Source: Nocardiopsis coralli (lineage in GTDB: Bacteria; Actinomycetota; Actinomycetes; Streptosporangiales; Streptosporangiaceae). Taken from it: 64,000 nucleotides of DNA. Shown here piece by piece: positions 1 through 9,820 of this stretch (the first letter of the stretch is position 1; each line of letters starts with the position of its first letter). Location: NCBI RefSeq assembly GCF_014892575.1, contig NZ_JADBGI010000003.1, forward strand, positions 211,915-275,914, read 5' to 3'. Under the pieces are notes generated by a model. That model saw only the letters and a program-made list of their open reading frames with translations, had not been told where the DNA came from and made no database searches. The position numbers were made by a program, and so were the translations under genes.

Positions 1-1142
1 TGTCCGAGCACACCGACTCCTATGGCCGCCCCTTCGCCCTGCTCTACGTGCCGGCCACCGGTCACTACACGGTCGTGATCGGGACCGAGCCCGACGGTGC
101 CGCACTGGTGGACGAGGACCAGGTGGACGTGTGGGTTGCCGGTTGGGGTCACTGGCTGGCCAACCTCGGCGACGAACCCGGGATCGAAGCGGCCTCGGTG
201 ACGATCGAGACCGCCCCGGACACGGGAACGAGGCTGCGCCGGGAGGTCATGAGCAGCATCGATCCGGACTCACCCGAGTTCGCGCGAGCCATGCTCCACG
301 AGGCCGTCGAGCGGTATCCGACCGGTTCATCCGTGGTGAAGGCCTACGTCGCCGTGACCTTCTCTGCCGCGTCCCGGGCCGGTGGCAAGAAACGCAAGCC
401 GGACGAAATGGGTCCCGAATTGGCCGCGCGGGTCCCCAACCTGACCCAGCAGCTGAGCGCGACCGGGGGCGGGGCCGCCCACCCCTTGTCCGCCCAGGAG
501 CTCTGCGAGACGATCCGGATCGCCTACGACCCGGCCTCAGCGGTCCTCATCGACGAAGCGCACGCCAACGGGGAGGACCCCGAACTCACCTGGCCCGACG
601 TCGGCCCCACCGCCCACCAGACGATGTGGGACTCCTACGTCCACGACGGTGCTCTGTCGATGACCTGGTCCATGACCGCGGCGCCCCGCGGCAACGTCCA
701 GGCCAACATCCTCTCGCGCCTGCTGGCCCCCCACTCCGACATCGCCCGCAAGCGGGTCACTCTCCTCTACCGCCCGATGGATGCCGCGCGCGCCGCCAGT
801 GTGGTCGAGGCCGACCTGCGGGCCGCGGAGTTCCGACAGACCTCGGCCGACAAACCCTCTGCCCGGGACATGGTCGCTACGCGAGCGGCGCGCGCGACAG
901 CTGCGGAGGAGGCCTCTGGCGCCGGCCTGGTCAACTTCGGTCTGGTCGTGACAGCGACCGTGACCGACCCGGCACTCAAACCCGAGGCCGTGGCGACGGT
1001 GGACAACCTGTCCGCGACCGCCCGCCTCCGCTTGAGGCTGGTCCACGGGTCTCAGGATTCGGCATTCGCCGGAGCTCTTCCGCTCGGCCTGGTCCTGCCC
1101 AAGCACTTGAAGGTCCCCGCTGAACTGAGGGAGCAGCTGTGA
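1..1142 (+). CDS. SCO6880-family membrane-associated conjugation/T4SS protein (5' truncated)
   Basis: The reading frame is already open at the left edge (first full codon at base 3) and runs to a TGA at 1140-1142, so only about 380 C-terminal residues are seen; the apparent GTG at 48 is internal. The soluble part has no catalytic motif I can name. The family assignment rests on its general look and on its position directly before a VirB4-like ATPase and a VirD4-like coupling protein, the usual actinobacterial T4SS order. The expected N-terminal membrane segments would lie outside the window. The stop overlaps the GTG of the next gene by 4 bp, which indicates translational coupling. Role (inference): structural component of a conjugation or secretion channel. 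Confidence 0.7.
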   Translation, partial: SEHTDSYGRPFALLYVPATGHYTVVIGTEPDGAALVDEDQVDVWVAGWGHWLANLGDEPGIEAASVTIETAPDTGTRLRREVMSSIDPDSPEFARAMLHEAVERYPTGSSVVKAYVAVTFSAASRAGGKKRKPDEMGPELAARVPNLTQQLSATGGGAAHPLSAQELCETIRIAYDPASAVLIDEAHANGEDPELTWPDVGPTAHQTMWDSYVHDGALSMTWSMTAAPRGNVQANILSRLLAPHSDIARKRVTLLYRPMDAARAASVVEADLRAAEFRQTSADKPSARDMVATRAARATAAEEASGAGLVNFGLVVTATVTDPALKPEAVATVDNLSATARLRLRLVHGSQDSAFAGALPLGLVLPKHLKVPAELREQL

Positions 1143-2797
1143 TCGGCGGACGCAAGCGCGCCAAGAGCGCGAACATCAAGCAGCAGCGGCAAGCGCAGAT
1201 CAAGCGCCAGAAACAGAACGGGGGGAAGGAGGAGCAGGCTCCCCGTAAACGCCCCGGTATGCGCGGATGGGTCGGTCCCGGACGCGGCGAGGCGGGCGTC
1301 GTCCAGATGGCCGAGGAATGGCGCGGCACGACCGTCCAGGCCTGCGGTCTGTGGCCGTTCTCCGTGGGTACCGGCACACCGATGGTGGGGGTCCCCATCG
1401 GGCGCAATCTGAGCTCGGGGGCGACCCTGTGCTGTGACCCGATCTCCTGGTTCCAACGCGCGAAATTGATCTCCAACCCCTCCGCCTTCGTCCTCGGGAA
1501 GCCGGGTCTGGGGAAGAGCACCATCATCCGGCGCATGGCCACAGGGATCGCCGGATACGGGGGGCAGCCCCTGGTCCTGGGGGATCTCAAGCCGGACTAC
1601 GTCGACCTCATCGAGGCGCTCGGAGGCCAGGTCATCACCCTGGGGCGGGGGCGCGGCCACCTCAACATCCTCGATCCCGGGGAGTCCAGGGCCGCTGCCC
1701 GCCGACTGACCGGCAAGGCTCGCAGCCGGGTCCTCGCGGACGCCCACGGCCGCCGGCTCAACATGGTCTCGGCGTTGCTGACCATCATGCGGTCGTCGCC
1801 TCCGACGGACCGTGAGGAAACGATCCTGGACCGGTCCCTGAAGGTACTCGACGACCGGCTCGACGAGGTCCCGGTCCTCCCCGACCTGCTCCAGGTCATC
1901 CAGGAGGCCCCCGACGACGTCCGCCAGGTCGCTCTCGACCGCGGTTCCATGGATCGGTACCGGGAGATCACCGACGGGTTGGAAGCCTCGCTCATCGGCC
2001 TCTGCGGTGGTGGGCGATTGGGAGAGACGTTCTCGAAACCGACGACCAACGCGATGGTCCGCGACCGCCCCGTGGTCTTCGACGTCTCCTCCATCGACGA
2101 CTCGGAGATGGACCTGCAGGCCGCCGTCCTGCTCGCCTGCTGGTCCGCCGGGTTCGGCACGGTCAACGTCGCCAACGCACTGGCCGACGCCGGTCTCGAG
2201 CCGCGGCGCCACTACTTCGTGATCCTCGACGAGCTGTGGCGCGCGCTCCGCGCGGGCCGCGGGATGGTCGACAGGGTCGACGCCCTCACCCGGCTCAACC
2301 GGCAGCGCGGTGTGGGCATGGCGATGTGCTCGCACACGATGAGCGACCTCATGTCCCTGGCGAACGAAGAGGACCGGATGAAGGCCCGCGGTTTCGTCGA
2401 ACGTTCGGGCATGGTCATCTGCGGCGGTCTCCCCGCCGCAGAGATGCCCATGCTTCAATCGGCGATCCCGTTCTCCCAGGCCGAGCAGAACATGCTGATG
2501 GGTTGGCAGGACCCCCCGGCCTGGGACCCGGCGACCAACAGGGAGGCGGAGCCTCCTGGCCGCGGCAAGTTCCTCGTCAAGGTCGGGGGACGGCCGGGAA
2601 TCCCGGTGAACCTCCAGCTCACATCCGTCGAATCGGAGATCAACGACACCAACAAGCTGTGGCACCAGACCTCACGGGTCGGCACCACCGAAGCGGAGCC
2701 GCCCGAGCCCGCGGACACCGTTGCGGAGAGCGACGCACAGGACACCACGGACGGCGCCGAGTCCCGACCGCAGAGCGACGCCGCTGCACACAGCTGA
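1139..2797 (+). CDS. VirB4/TrbE-like T4SS ATPase
   Basis: A 552-residue cytoplasmic ATPase. A strongly basic, Lys/Arg/Gln-rich N-terminus (residues 1-40) precedes a Walker A motif GKPGLGKS at about 120-127 and a Walker B VILDE at about 362-366. The C-terminal tail is acidic and low in complexity. This P-loop layout, between an SCO6880-type protein and a TraG/VirD4-like coupling protein, fits the motor ATPase that powers actinobacterial type IV secretion or conjugation. The start GTG overlaps the previous stop (GTGA). It could instead be annotated simply as an ATP-binding protein. Assignment to the VirB4 family is from context and motif spacing, not from a search. Confidence 0.8.
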   Translation: MIGGRKRAKSANIKQQRQAQIKRQKQNGGKEEQAPRKRPGMRGWVGPGRGEAGVVQMAEEWRGTTVQACGLWPFSVGTGTPMVGVPIGRNLSSGATLCCDPISWFQRAKLISNPSAFVLGKPGLGKSTIIRRMATGIAGYGGQPLVLGDLKPDYVDLIEALGGQVITLGRGRGHLNILDPGESRAAARRLTGKARSRVLADAHGRRLNMVSALLTIMRSSPPTDREETILDRSLKVLDDRLDEVPVLPDLLQVIQEAPDDVRQVALDRGSMDRYREITDGLEASLIGLCGGGRLGETFSKPTTNAMVRDRPVVFDVSSIDDSEMDLQAAVLLACWSAGFGTVNVANALADAGLEPRRHYFVILDELWRALRAGRGMVDRVDALTRLNRQRGVGMAMCSHTMSDLMSLANEEDRMKARGFVERSGMVICGGLPAAEMPMLQSAIPFSQAEQNMLMGWQDPPAWDPATNREAEPPGRGKFLVKVGGRPGIPVNLQLTSVESEINDTNKLWHQTSRVGTTEAEPPEPADTVAESDAQDTTDGAESRPQSDAAAHS

Positions 2798-2810
2798 AGG
2801 GAAGACACTC

Positions 2811-4556
2811 ATGGGCAAGCAACGGGGCGGCAGAGCACCTGTCGATCCCTCCCAATTCTGGCTCATCGGCCTCATCATCGGTGGTGCGGTTCTGCTTGCA
2901 GCCCTGTGGCTCGGCGGGACCATCGGTGCGTACTTCGGTGGGGCCGGTTGGAACCCGCCCCCCTTCGGGTTCGACACGTTCTTCGCGGTGCTGAGCGGGG
3001 AACAGGTGTGGCAGAGTGCATCGACCACCGCTGTCGTGACCGGCATGGTCGCTACGGTCGGGTTTCTGATCATCCTCACTGTGCTGGTCGCCCTGTTGCT
3101 GGCCGGCGGTGGCAACGACCGAGGCGGTCTGGCCACGGCGAAGCAGGCCGGCGACCTCGCACCGAAGGCAGCGGTGGAGAAGGCCAAACGCCTGAGGCGT
3201 TCCCTCCGGGACCGCAAGAAGGTCGACCCTGCCGATGCGGGGCTGCTCCTGGGGGACCTCCATCCGTCCGGTCCAGAACTGCGTGCCTCCTGGGAGGACG
3301 TGGCTGTGGTCTTCATGGGACCCAGGTCGGGAAAGACCTCGGCGCTCGCGGTCCCGAACGTCCTCCAGGCCCCCGGCCCCTGCGTGGTGACCTCCAACAA
3401 GTCCGACATCTACGCCATCACCTGCGGGGAACGCGCTCGCCGCGGCAGGGTCTGGCTGTTCGATCCTCAGTCGATCGCGCACGCCGACCGCGAGATGTGG
3501 TGGGACATGCTCTCCATGGCCCGCACCATCGAAGGCGCCGACCGCTTGGCGATGCACCTGGTCTCGGCCACCAGCGGCGCCGAGGAGGGTGAGGACTTCT
3601 GGGCCAAGGCCGGACGCAACCTGCTGCGCATCGTCCTGCACGCCGCATCGATCGATGGCAGGAACCTGAGGGAGGTCCTCGACTGGTTGGCCGACCCGGG
3701 CGACCAGGCTCCCCTCATCATCCTGCGCAACCACGGGCTGACCGCCCTCTCGGAGAACCTCGACGGGACCGTGAGAGGGGCCCCGGAGACGAGGGACGGC
3801 ATCTACGAACACGCCCGCCAGGCGGTCGCCTGCCTCTTGGATCCGGAGGTCCTGGCCTGGGTGACCCCCGATGGCGACGTGCCGCAGTTCGAACCCGGGG
3901 ATTTCGTGCGCTCCACCGACGCCCTCTACCTGCTGTCGAAGGACGGCGGCGGGGGTGCGGCCGGCGTGATCGCGGCGCTGACCGATGCGTGCCTGCGCGC
4001 CGCCGTGGCGGTGGCCGAAGCCAGCCCCGGAGGCCGCCTGGACCCGCCGATGGAGGCGATCCTCGACGAGGCCTGCAACGTCTGCAAGATCCAGGACCTG
4101 CCGGATCTGTACTCGCACCTGGGATCGCGCGGGGTACTGCCGGTGACGGTCATGCAGTCCTACGAACAGGGTGTGCGGGTATGGGGCAAGAGCGGGATGG
4201 ACTCGTTGTGGTCGGCCGCCACCATCAAGCTCCTGGGTTCCGGGCTGGACGACCAGGCGTTCGCCGACCGGATCTCCTCCCTCGTGGGTGAGACCTACGT
4301 CGACGAATCGTCGGCTTCGGAGAGCAAGGACGGCCGCAGTCTCCAGCGCTCACAGCGCCGCGAACGCATCCTCGACGTGTCCGACGTGCGAGAGATCGAG
4401 AAGGGAACCGCGCTCCTGCTCGCGACCTCCACCCGACCGGCTCGGCTGAGGCTGCGGCCCTGGTTCAAGGAGAAGAACGCGTCGGCCGTCTCGGCGGACC
4501 AGGACGCGTCGGAGAAGGCCATCGCCGGACGAGCGGCCAAACGCCTCACCCTGTGA
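2811..4556 (+). CDS. VirD4/TraG-like type IV coupling protein
   Basis: 581 residues. Two N-terminal membrane segments (about 16-38 and 72-100, the first in FWLIGLIIGGAVLL) anchor a cytoplasmic ATPase domain. Walker A is GPRSGKTS at about 170-177, followed by a NKSD motif typical of TraG/VirD4 proteins, and Walker B is AILDEACN at about 415-422. The ATG at 2811 is chosen because AGGGAAG lies just upstream; longer in-frame extensions run into the previous gene. Coupling proteins bring DNA or protein substrates to the secretion channel. The arrangement with genes upstream and DUF4913 downstream is characteristic of actinobacterial integrative conjugative elements. Confidence 0.88.
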   Translation: MGKQRGGRAPVDPSQFWLIGLIIGGAVLLAALWLGGTIGAYFGGAGWNPPPFGFDTFFAVLSGEQVWQSASTTAVVTGMVATVGFLIILTVLVALLLAGGGNDRGGLATAKQAGDLAPKAAVEKAKRLRRSLRDRKKVDPADAGLLLGDLHPSGPELRASWEDVAVVFMGPRSGKTSALAVPNVLQAPGPCVVTSNKSDIYAITCGERARRGRVWLFDPQSIAHADREMWWDMLSMARTIEGADRLAMHLVSATSGAEEGEDFWAKAGRNLLRIVLHAASIDGRNLREVLDWLADPGDQAPLIILRNHGLTALSENLDGTVRGAPETRDGIYEHARQAVACLLDPEVLAWVTPDGDVPQFEPGDFVRSTDALYLLSKDGGGGAAGVIAALTDACLRAAVAVAEASPGGRLDPPMEAILDEACNVCKIQDLPDLYSHLGSRGVLPVTVMQSYEQGVRVWGKSGMDSLWSAATIKLLGSGLDDQAFADRISSLVGETYVDESSASESKDGRSLQRSQRRERILDVSDVREIEKGTALLLATSTRPARLRLRPWFKEKNASAVSADQDASEKAIAGRAAKRLTL

Positions 4557-4590
4557 CCCGCCCACGACCGAGAACCGCACTGGAGCGACC

Positions 4591-5001
4591 TTGAACACTG
4601 CCCACGAAGGGCAACAGCAGCCGCCCTTCATCTTTGCGCTGACCCCGGACGAGTACATGGTCGAACTCGCCCAACTGACGACCTGGGTCAACGGCTTCCT
4701 CGTCCCGGTCTACGTCACGTCCCGCATCCCCAGCTCCCGTTCCCCGTGGTGTGCGCGCTGGTGGGAACACCCCGAGGCCATCGGTCGGCTCCACGCGCTC
4801 TGGCTCGCCTACCAGGCGATGTCGGACACCGACGGGGCCGGGATCACCGCGCCGCACGAATGGCACCGGGACCACCTGGACCCCGCGTTGGCCTCCCTCC
4901 GTGCCCCGGACGGCCCCTTCTCCGGATGCATGACCAAGCCCCACCAGGACACACACAACCCCCCGCCCGAGGTCACCGTCGTCGACCACACTGGGGTCTG
5001 A
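4591..5001 (+). CDS. DUF4913 domain protein
   Basis: 136 residues starting at TTG, with GGAG about six bases upstream. The sequence is rich in Trp and His, with the pattern LTTWVNGFLVPVY, then PWCARWWEHPEAIGRLHALW, then a HEWHRDHLDPAL segment. This is how I recognise the DUF4913 family, which in actinobacteria is found almost only next to VirD4-like coupling proteins. No catalytic function is known. It lies 34 bp after the coupling protein and 21 bp before the next gene, so it is probably in the same operon. Its role may be accessory to DNA transfer. Confidence 0.8.
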   Translation: MNTAHEGQQQPPFIFALTPDEYMVELAQLTTWVNGFLVPVYVTSRIPSSRSPWCARWWEHPEAIGRLHALWLAYQAMSDTDGAGITAPHEWHRDHLDPALASLRAPDGPFSGCMTKPHQDTHNPPPEVTVVDHTGV

Positions 5002-5022
5002 CCCGACCAGGAGGAGACAAGA

Positions 5023-6057
5023 ATGCCGTATTCGGAGGACGACGACCGGAGCATCGAAGAGCTCCGGGCCGAGCAGGAAGCCCTGATCGCCCTGGGCGAG
5101 AGGGCGCCCGCCGGCAGCGCCCTGCGCCGGATCGCGGAACAGACCGCGGCCGGGGGCCTGTGGCCCGAGAACCCGAAGGGCACACCGATCGTCCTCGACA
5201 CCGACATCGGCGGCGACCCCGACGACGCGATCGCCGTCGCAGCAGCGGGCCGGACCCTCCCCGAACTCGCGTTGGTGCTGACCAACGACGAAACCGGGGG
5301 CGACCTCGTCCACGGGGAGCGTGCCCGGTTGGCCCGGCACTTGTTGGACCTGTTGGGACGCGGGGACGTGGGCACTGTGGCCGGCCACGGCGAGGGTTCC
5401 ACCAAGTACTTCTGTGCGCAAGGACTGGTCCCCAGGCAACTCCCCTATCAGCCCTCCGACGTCATCGGTGCGGTGCGCAGCCTCCTGGCACGTACCGACG
5501 GCCGGATCCGCTGGGTCGGTTTGGGAGCACTGAGCAACCTGGCGCACGTGCTGGAGGAGATCCCGGAAGCCGCCGACAGGCTCGTCGTGACACAGATGGG
5601 GGGAGGCCTCGAGTACCGCGACCCCGCACGGGCCGAGCACAACATCCGGATGGACGTTCCGTCGGCCCACGACGTGTTCGCCGGGATCGCAGCGGGGCGC
5701 CTCGAAGACGTCCAGGTGGTCACGTCCGACATCACCTTCCGCCCCGAGATCGAGATCGTCCCCGGGGGCCCGGTGCACCGGCGCCTGTCGGAGGCTCCGG
5801 AGGGCGGCTGGCAGCGCCTGTTGCACCGTCACCTGGACGCATGGTTCGCCGCATTCCACCCCGGCAGCATGCAACACGATGCCCTGGCCCTCTCCGCCGC
5901 GATCGGCAAGCCCTTCGTCAATTTCGGTCTGAGACACGTCTGCCTGGACCGCATCGGGCGCATGCTCCGCGACGAACAGGGGGCGGAGGTCTGGCTGAGC
6001 CTGGCGGCGAAGTACGACCCGTTCAACACGTGGTTGCAACGGGCTCTGTTCGACTGA
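5023..6057 (+). CDS. nucleoside hydrolase-like (IUNH fold) protein
   Basis: 344 residues with a strong ribosome site (AGGAGGAG) before ATG 5023. After a 50-residue helical, acidic N-terminal extension comes VLDTDIGGDPDDA (about 57-69), the DTDxxxDDA calcium-binding and catalytic motif of inosine/uridine-preferring nucleoside hydrolases. The later segment GLGALSNLAHVLEEIPE matches the family's GPLTNLA-type loop. Nucleoside hydrolases cleave the N-glycosidic bond of ribonucleosides. The extra N-terminal segment and its place in a T4SS operon are unusual for a housekeeping salvage enzyme. A secreted or transferred effector, or an enzyme acting on modified nucleosides, is possible. The fold is fairly certain; the substrate is unknown. 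Confidence 0.75.
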   Translation: MPYSEDDDRSIEELRAEQEALIALGERAPAGSALRRIAEQTAAGGLWPENPKGTPIVLDTDIGGDPDDAIAVAAAGRTLPELALVLTNDETGGDLVHGERARLARHLLDLLGRGDVGTVAGHGEGSTKYFCAQGLVPRQLPYQPSDVIGAVRSLLARTDGRIRWVGLGALSNLAHVLEEIPEAADRLVVTQMGGGLEYRDPARAEHNIRMDVPSAHDVFAGIAAGRLEDVQVVTSDITFRPEIEIVPGGPVHRRLSEAPEGGWQRLLHRHLDAWFAAFHPGSMQHDALALSAAIGKPFVNFGLRHVCLDRIGRMLRDEQGAEVWLSLAAKYDPFNTWLQRALFD

Positions 6058-6080
6058 GTCCCACTACCCCCGGACCTCAC

Positions 6081-7442
6081 ATGGACTCCGAATACATACA
6101 GAACGAATACGGGCTCACACCGGACGAGTTGAGCGCCGTCCAGGACGCTTACACGACCTTCCGCAACAGCACGGCACCGTTCATGGTCTCCATCGCGGCC
6201 GACATGCTGGACGACCTCAAGGAGGATGTGCGAACCAAGGGCGAGGACCACAGGGTCGCCTTTCTCGGGCGTGACGGCACCTCCCTGAGCCTGGCAGTGC
6301 GCGAGCTGGATCCGGAATTCCACGACCGGTACTGCGCCGATGTCACCCTGTCCAGGGCCGTGGCCGAAGCGGCCCTCCAGGACAGGGAGACCAACGAGGG
6401 TCGTTCCTTCCCCGACATCGAGACCTTCCGGGGGGCCAGGAACAAGGTGGGCCCGGAGAGCATTGATTTCGCGCACCAACAGACGCAGAGGATGTTCCAG
6501 CGCTCCGGTGTTCCCATGGGGGAACCGAACAGTTCGGTGACACTGGTGGACACCAGTTTCAAGGGAACGGTCCAGGAACTCCTCACGGAGGCGTATCCGG
6601 AGACCGAACTCACCGGAAGGTACGCGTTCCTCAGCAAGACGCCGGACGATCCCCGCCCGGAAGCGAAACTCGGGTACGTCTTCCACCAGGAGGCAGGCGA
6701 GAAGTGGAAGGGGTTCCCCAGCCGGTCGTTGTCCGAGGACCCGGCGGAGACGTTCGGCAACCAGGACGCGCTGGGCACCATCGAGGAGACCCTGCACGGC
6801 CCGTTGGACAGCCCTCGGGGCATCGGACCGGAAGGCCCCGTCCAGCGCCCCCAGCGCGAGCAGACCGACCCGACCGAGGGGATCAATCCCAACCTGGTCT
6901 CGGAGGTGTACAAGTCACCCCGGGTGAGGGAGGCGGTCAAGGTGGTCGCGCTCGATGCCGTCGCCGACGCGGCCAGGGACAGCGCCCGAAAACGTGATTC
7001 GGGTCAGGACTGGCGCGCGGAGCTCTCCGAAGCACGCCGGTCCTACACCTCCGAGACCCGCGCTTGGGTCGCCGGCCGTCCCACCCAGGACGCACACCTC
7101 ACCCCGCTGTTCGACAGTTTCGTCCGCCGGGCGGACAAGGGGCTCGTGAAGGACCTGTCCCGGTCGCTCGAAGGCCGGGACCTGTCGCCGGAGGCTCACC
7201 ACCGCACATGGGATGCCTTCGGCCGTGCGGGAACCCTCGAATCCAAGAAGGCGTACGTGGACAACGTCGGCGCCGCACTCGCCAAGGGCGGAAGGAACAC
7301 CGCGGGCCAGAGTTCCGAGGCCGCCTCGACAACCGGAAACGCCACCTCCGACTCGGCGTCCCGGGCCGCACCGTCGTTCCTTCAGAGGAGCAAGACCAGG
7401 GGCGATCAACACGGCCGCGGAACCGGCCCTTCGAAGAAGTGA
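6081..7442 (+). CDS. HAD-like (COG5610-type?) protein with C-terminal APSFL tail
   Basis: 453 residues, starting at ATG 6081, 23 bp after the previous stop and without a clear ribosome site. The N-terminal half contains VAFLGRDGTSLS (about residues 54-65) and later VTLVDTSFKGTVQELL. These resemble the LxRDG and VDxGWxGTxQ motifs of the HAD-like proteins found in polysaccharide clusters (COG5610). This is a tentative match by eye. The C-terminal 130 residues are hydrophilic and end in a disordered Ser/Thr/basic tail containing AAPSFLQRSK. The same APSFL motif recurs in the tail of the glycosyltransferase three genes downstream. Because the gene follows T4SS components, the tail may be a transfer signal (inference). 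Confidence 0.5.
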   Translation: MDSEYIQNEYGLTPDELSAVQDAYTTFRNSTAPFMVSIAADMLDDLKEDVRTKGEDHRVAFLGRDGTSLSLAVRELDPEFHDRYCADVTLSRAVAEAALQDRETNEGRSFPDIETFRGARNKVGPESIDFAHQQTQRMFQRSGVPMGEPNSSVTLVDTSFKGTVQELLTEAYPETELTGRYAFLSKTPDDPRPEAKLGYVFHQEAGEKWKGFPSRSLSEDPAETFGNQDALGTIEETLHGPLDSPRGIGPEGPVQRPQREQTDPTEGINPNLVSEVYKSPRVREAVKVVALDAVADAARDSARKRDSGQDWRAELSEARRSYTSETRAWVAGRPTQDAHLTPLFDSFVRRADKGLVKDLSRSLEGRDLSPEAHHRTWDAFGRAGTLESKKAYVDNVGAALAKGGRNTAGQSSEAASTTGNATSDSASRAAPSFLQRSKTRGDQHGRGTGPSKK

Positions 7443-7498
7443 TCCAGCACCCGGACACCGCGGCCCCCGTCCAGACCGAACAACCCCGAGGAAGACCC

Positions 7499-8638
7499 GT
7501 GTACGAGACCGAACGTCATCTCGTCGCCCCCCTGACCCTGGTCGGCCTGTTGGTGCTGACCGCTTGCGGCAGCGACGACACCCCGCCGACCGAGGCCCCC
7601 GGCTCCGAGGCATCCCCGGAGGAGACCGTGGAGATCCCTCCGGAGGACCTGTCGGGCCTGCTCATCTTCAACTGGTCCAACGAGGACACGTTCGTGACCT
7701 TCCACGACGTCGAGGACGGAAGCCTGAACAGCCGTCTGAGCCTCCACGAACTCAATGAGGCGGACGAGGAGAGGCACCAGACGGACTGGAGCCAGTTCGT
7801 CTTCTCCCCGGACTTCAGGAACGCCCTCATCGAGACCGACCAGGGCTTGATCCTGGGCACCCTCGACGACGAGACCCGCTCGTACACACCTGGAGCGACC
7901 ATCGCGCCCGCTGAGGAGGCGAGTTTCAGCGGCGGCGAGATCACCTATGCAGCACCCCAGTTCAGCCCGGACGGGACTCAGATCTGGTTCGAGGAGCGCA
8001 GCGAGCACGGTGAGGACGATTCGCGGATCCTCGCGGTCGACGTCGACGACCCCGAGTCGGAGCCCGACCACGTCGGTGACGTGCCCCGTGTGACCCAGGC
8101 GCCGGACACCGTCGAGGAGGTCCAGGTTCACGGGCAAGGACTCCAGGTCGGCCTGCCCGAGACGGTCTACACGATCTCCGAGGACCTCGACGTGGAGGTC
8201 CTGGACCTCGTGGAGAGCGAGCCGCCCGGGCAGGACAGCGCCCCCGAGGATGCCCTCGAGTTCCTCATGAACGAGGACGGGACGGACATCGTCCCCTCGA
8301 ATTTCGTGCGCGGCCCCGAAGAGACGTTCATCGGCCCCCTCGAGAGCGCACCGCAGGAGGACTCCCACACCCAGCTCTCCCAATTCTCCCTGGACGAAGA
8401 AGGGGCAGTCACCGATGAGGAGGTGCTCCTGGAGACCGAGGGCAACCCCATCAACCGGTACTGGTACGACTCCCAGGGCGATCGTCTCCTCCTGCAGACG
8501 AGCGACGCCTATTACCTCCACACGATCGGTGAGGACGGCGAACCGGAGCGCGCCTTCGAGGCACTGGATTTCGGAGACGACACGGACGTGGCCGGGGAGT
8601 CGGACTCGCTGGGCGTTTTCCAGCCGCACGAGGACTGA
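7499..8638 (+). CDS. secreted beta-propeller-like lipoprotein
   Basis: 379 residues starting at GTG 7499 with CGAGGAAG upstream. The N-terminus is a lipoprotein signal: a hydrophobic stretch followed by lipobox LTAC (Cys about 22), then an acidic Pro/Glu-rich linker. The mature part is very acidic and contains repeated blade-like segments such as FSPDFRNALIETDQGLILGTL and PQFSPDGTQIWFEERS, typical of TolB/WD40-like beta-propellers. It is predicted to be tethered on the outer face of the membrane. It sits in the cargo part of the T4SS-associated operon, 56 bp after the HAD-like gene. Function unknown; it may scaffold the exterior of the transfer apparatus. Confidence 0.7.
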   Translation: MYETERHLVAPLTLVGLLVLTACGSDDTPPTEAPGSEASPEETVEIPPEDLSGLLIFNWSNEDTFVTFHDVEDGSLNSRLSLHELNEADEERHQTDWSQFVFSPDFRNALIETDQGLILGTLDDETRSYTPGATIAPAEEASFSGGEITYAAPQFSPDGTQIWFEERSEHGEDDSRILAVDVDDPESEPDHVGDVPRVTQAPDTVEEVQVHGQGLQVGLPETVYTISEDLDVEVLDLVESEPPGQDSAPEDALEFLMNEDGTDIVPSNFVRGPEETFIGPLESAPQEDSHTQLSQFSLDEEGAVTDEEVLLETEGNPINRYWYDSQGDRLLLQTSDAYYLHTIGEDGEPERAFEALDFGDDTDVAGESDSLGVFQPHED

Positions 8639-8688
8639 CCGGCGGTCACAGCCGCAGCGCACTCCACAGAGATGAGAGTTGAGACGAG

Positions 8689-9804
8689 ATGGGCTCCGAC
8701 GAGGCCGTGAGGGCCGAGTACCGGCGGATCTACTCTGCCGCCGCACGCATGTACTGGTTGCAGCAGGGCGAGGTGGGGGCCCACCCCGCGTGGTCCCAGG
8801 AGCGGAAGGACTCCTGGCTGGCACTGGGGCGGGTCCTGCGTGAACACGCCGCCCCCGCCGTGGAACTGGCCGGCCCCAGCGACCCCACCCGCCACCTGAT
8901 CGGTCGGCGTACGCCCGACGACCGCCCGGTGTCCCTGGGACGGGCCGCCCACGACTGGCAGGAACGCCTCGACACATCCCCCACGGTCAGGTATCCGCGT
9001 CTGGATCCGGACCCCGACAGCACGGGCGAGGACGCGTACTCCTTCGAGCCCTTCGCCCCGGGCAGCTGCGTCCTCGTCCCCTCCACATGGCTCTCCTCGG
9101 CGGCCGCGTCGGTGGGCGAGTTGTCCCGGCGCCTGGCCCCCGGGAGGCCCCCGCACACCGTCGGCCCCGAGGCCGCGCACCTGTCCCAGACCTTCCACGC
9201 GCTCGCCGAGCAGCTCAGACACGCCTTACCCGGTATCGAGCCCCGGCCCCATCCAGCGACGGCCGAATGGATCGCCGGCATACCCACACCGCACATCGGC
9301 AGCACGGACCCCGCCGATCTGGACGAACTCCGCGCGGCCGCCCACGACGCGGCGCACAGCACGCCCACCAAGGAACAGGCGGTCGCCGCCAAGGACTCCT
9401 CCAGCTCGATCGAGGTCATCGAGGCCGGTGAGGTCCTGCGCGGCGTCCTGGCCGGTTCGGAGAAGGAACCCTGGCGTGAGCGGCAGGAGGGCGTCGACCC
9501 CGCTCGTTCCCTGCTCGTGTCGGCCGAGCACACCTTCGAGAGCTGGGACGCCCGGCTGAGGACCAAGGCACTCGAACGCGAGCCCTCGCCCCGAGTGCCG
9601 GCGGAGGCGGAGAACCCCGTCCGGCCCACCGAGAGCCTGCGGATGAAGGCGATCGCCCGCGAGAGCGCCCTCGTTCTCGCCGAGGTCCTCGACGAGAACG
9701 CCGCCCGCCTCCATCCGGGGCGCCGCACCGAGATGGTCGGGTTCGATGCCTATCCCCTCTCCCGATTCCTGGGCGCCTTCACCACGCACCTCCTTTCCCT
9801 CTGA
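8689..9804 (+). CDS. hypothetical helical protein of the T4SS cargo operon
   Basis: 371 residues, ATG 8689 with only a weak purine-rich ribosome site. I do not recognise a family. The protein is soluble, mostly alpha-helical by composition, with an Arg/Glu-rich N-terminus, a Pro-rich middle (about 100-190) and a charged C-terminal half. It has no membrane segment, signal peptide or nucleotide-binding motif. It lies 50 bp after the lipoprotein gene and 16 bp before the glycosyltransferase gene, all on the same strand, so it is probably co-transcribed with them. No function is proposed. Confidence 0.6.
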   Translation: MGSDEAVRAEYRRIYSAAARMYWLQQGEVGAHPAWSQERKDSWLALGRVLREHAAPAVELAGPSDPTRHLIGRRTPDDRPVSLGRAAHDWQERLDTSPTVRYPRLDPDPDSTGEDAYSFEPFAPGSCVLVPSTWLSSAAASVGELSRRLAPGRPPHTVGPEAAHLSQTFHALAEQLRHALPGIEPRPHPATAEWIAGIPTPHIGSTDPADLDELRAAAHDAAHSTPTKEQAVAAKDSSSSIEVIEAGEVLRGVLAGSEKEPWRERQEGVDPARSLLVSAEHTFESWDARLRTKALEREPSPRVPAEAENPVRPTESLRMKAIARESALVLAEVLDENAARLHPGRRTEMVGFDAYPLSRFLGAFTTHLLSL

Positions 9805-9820
9805 ACAGAAATGACCACTC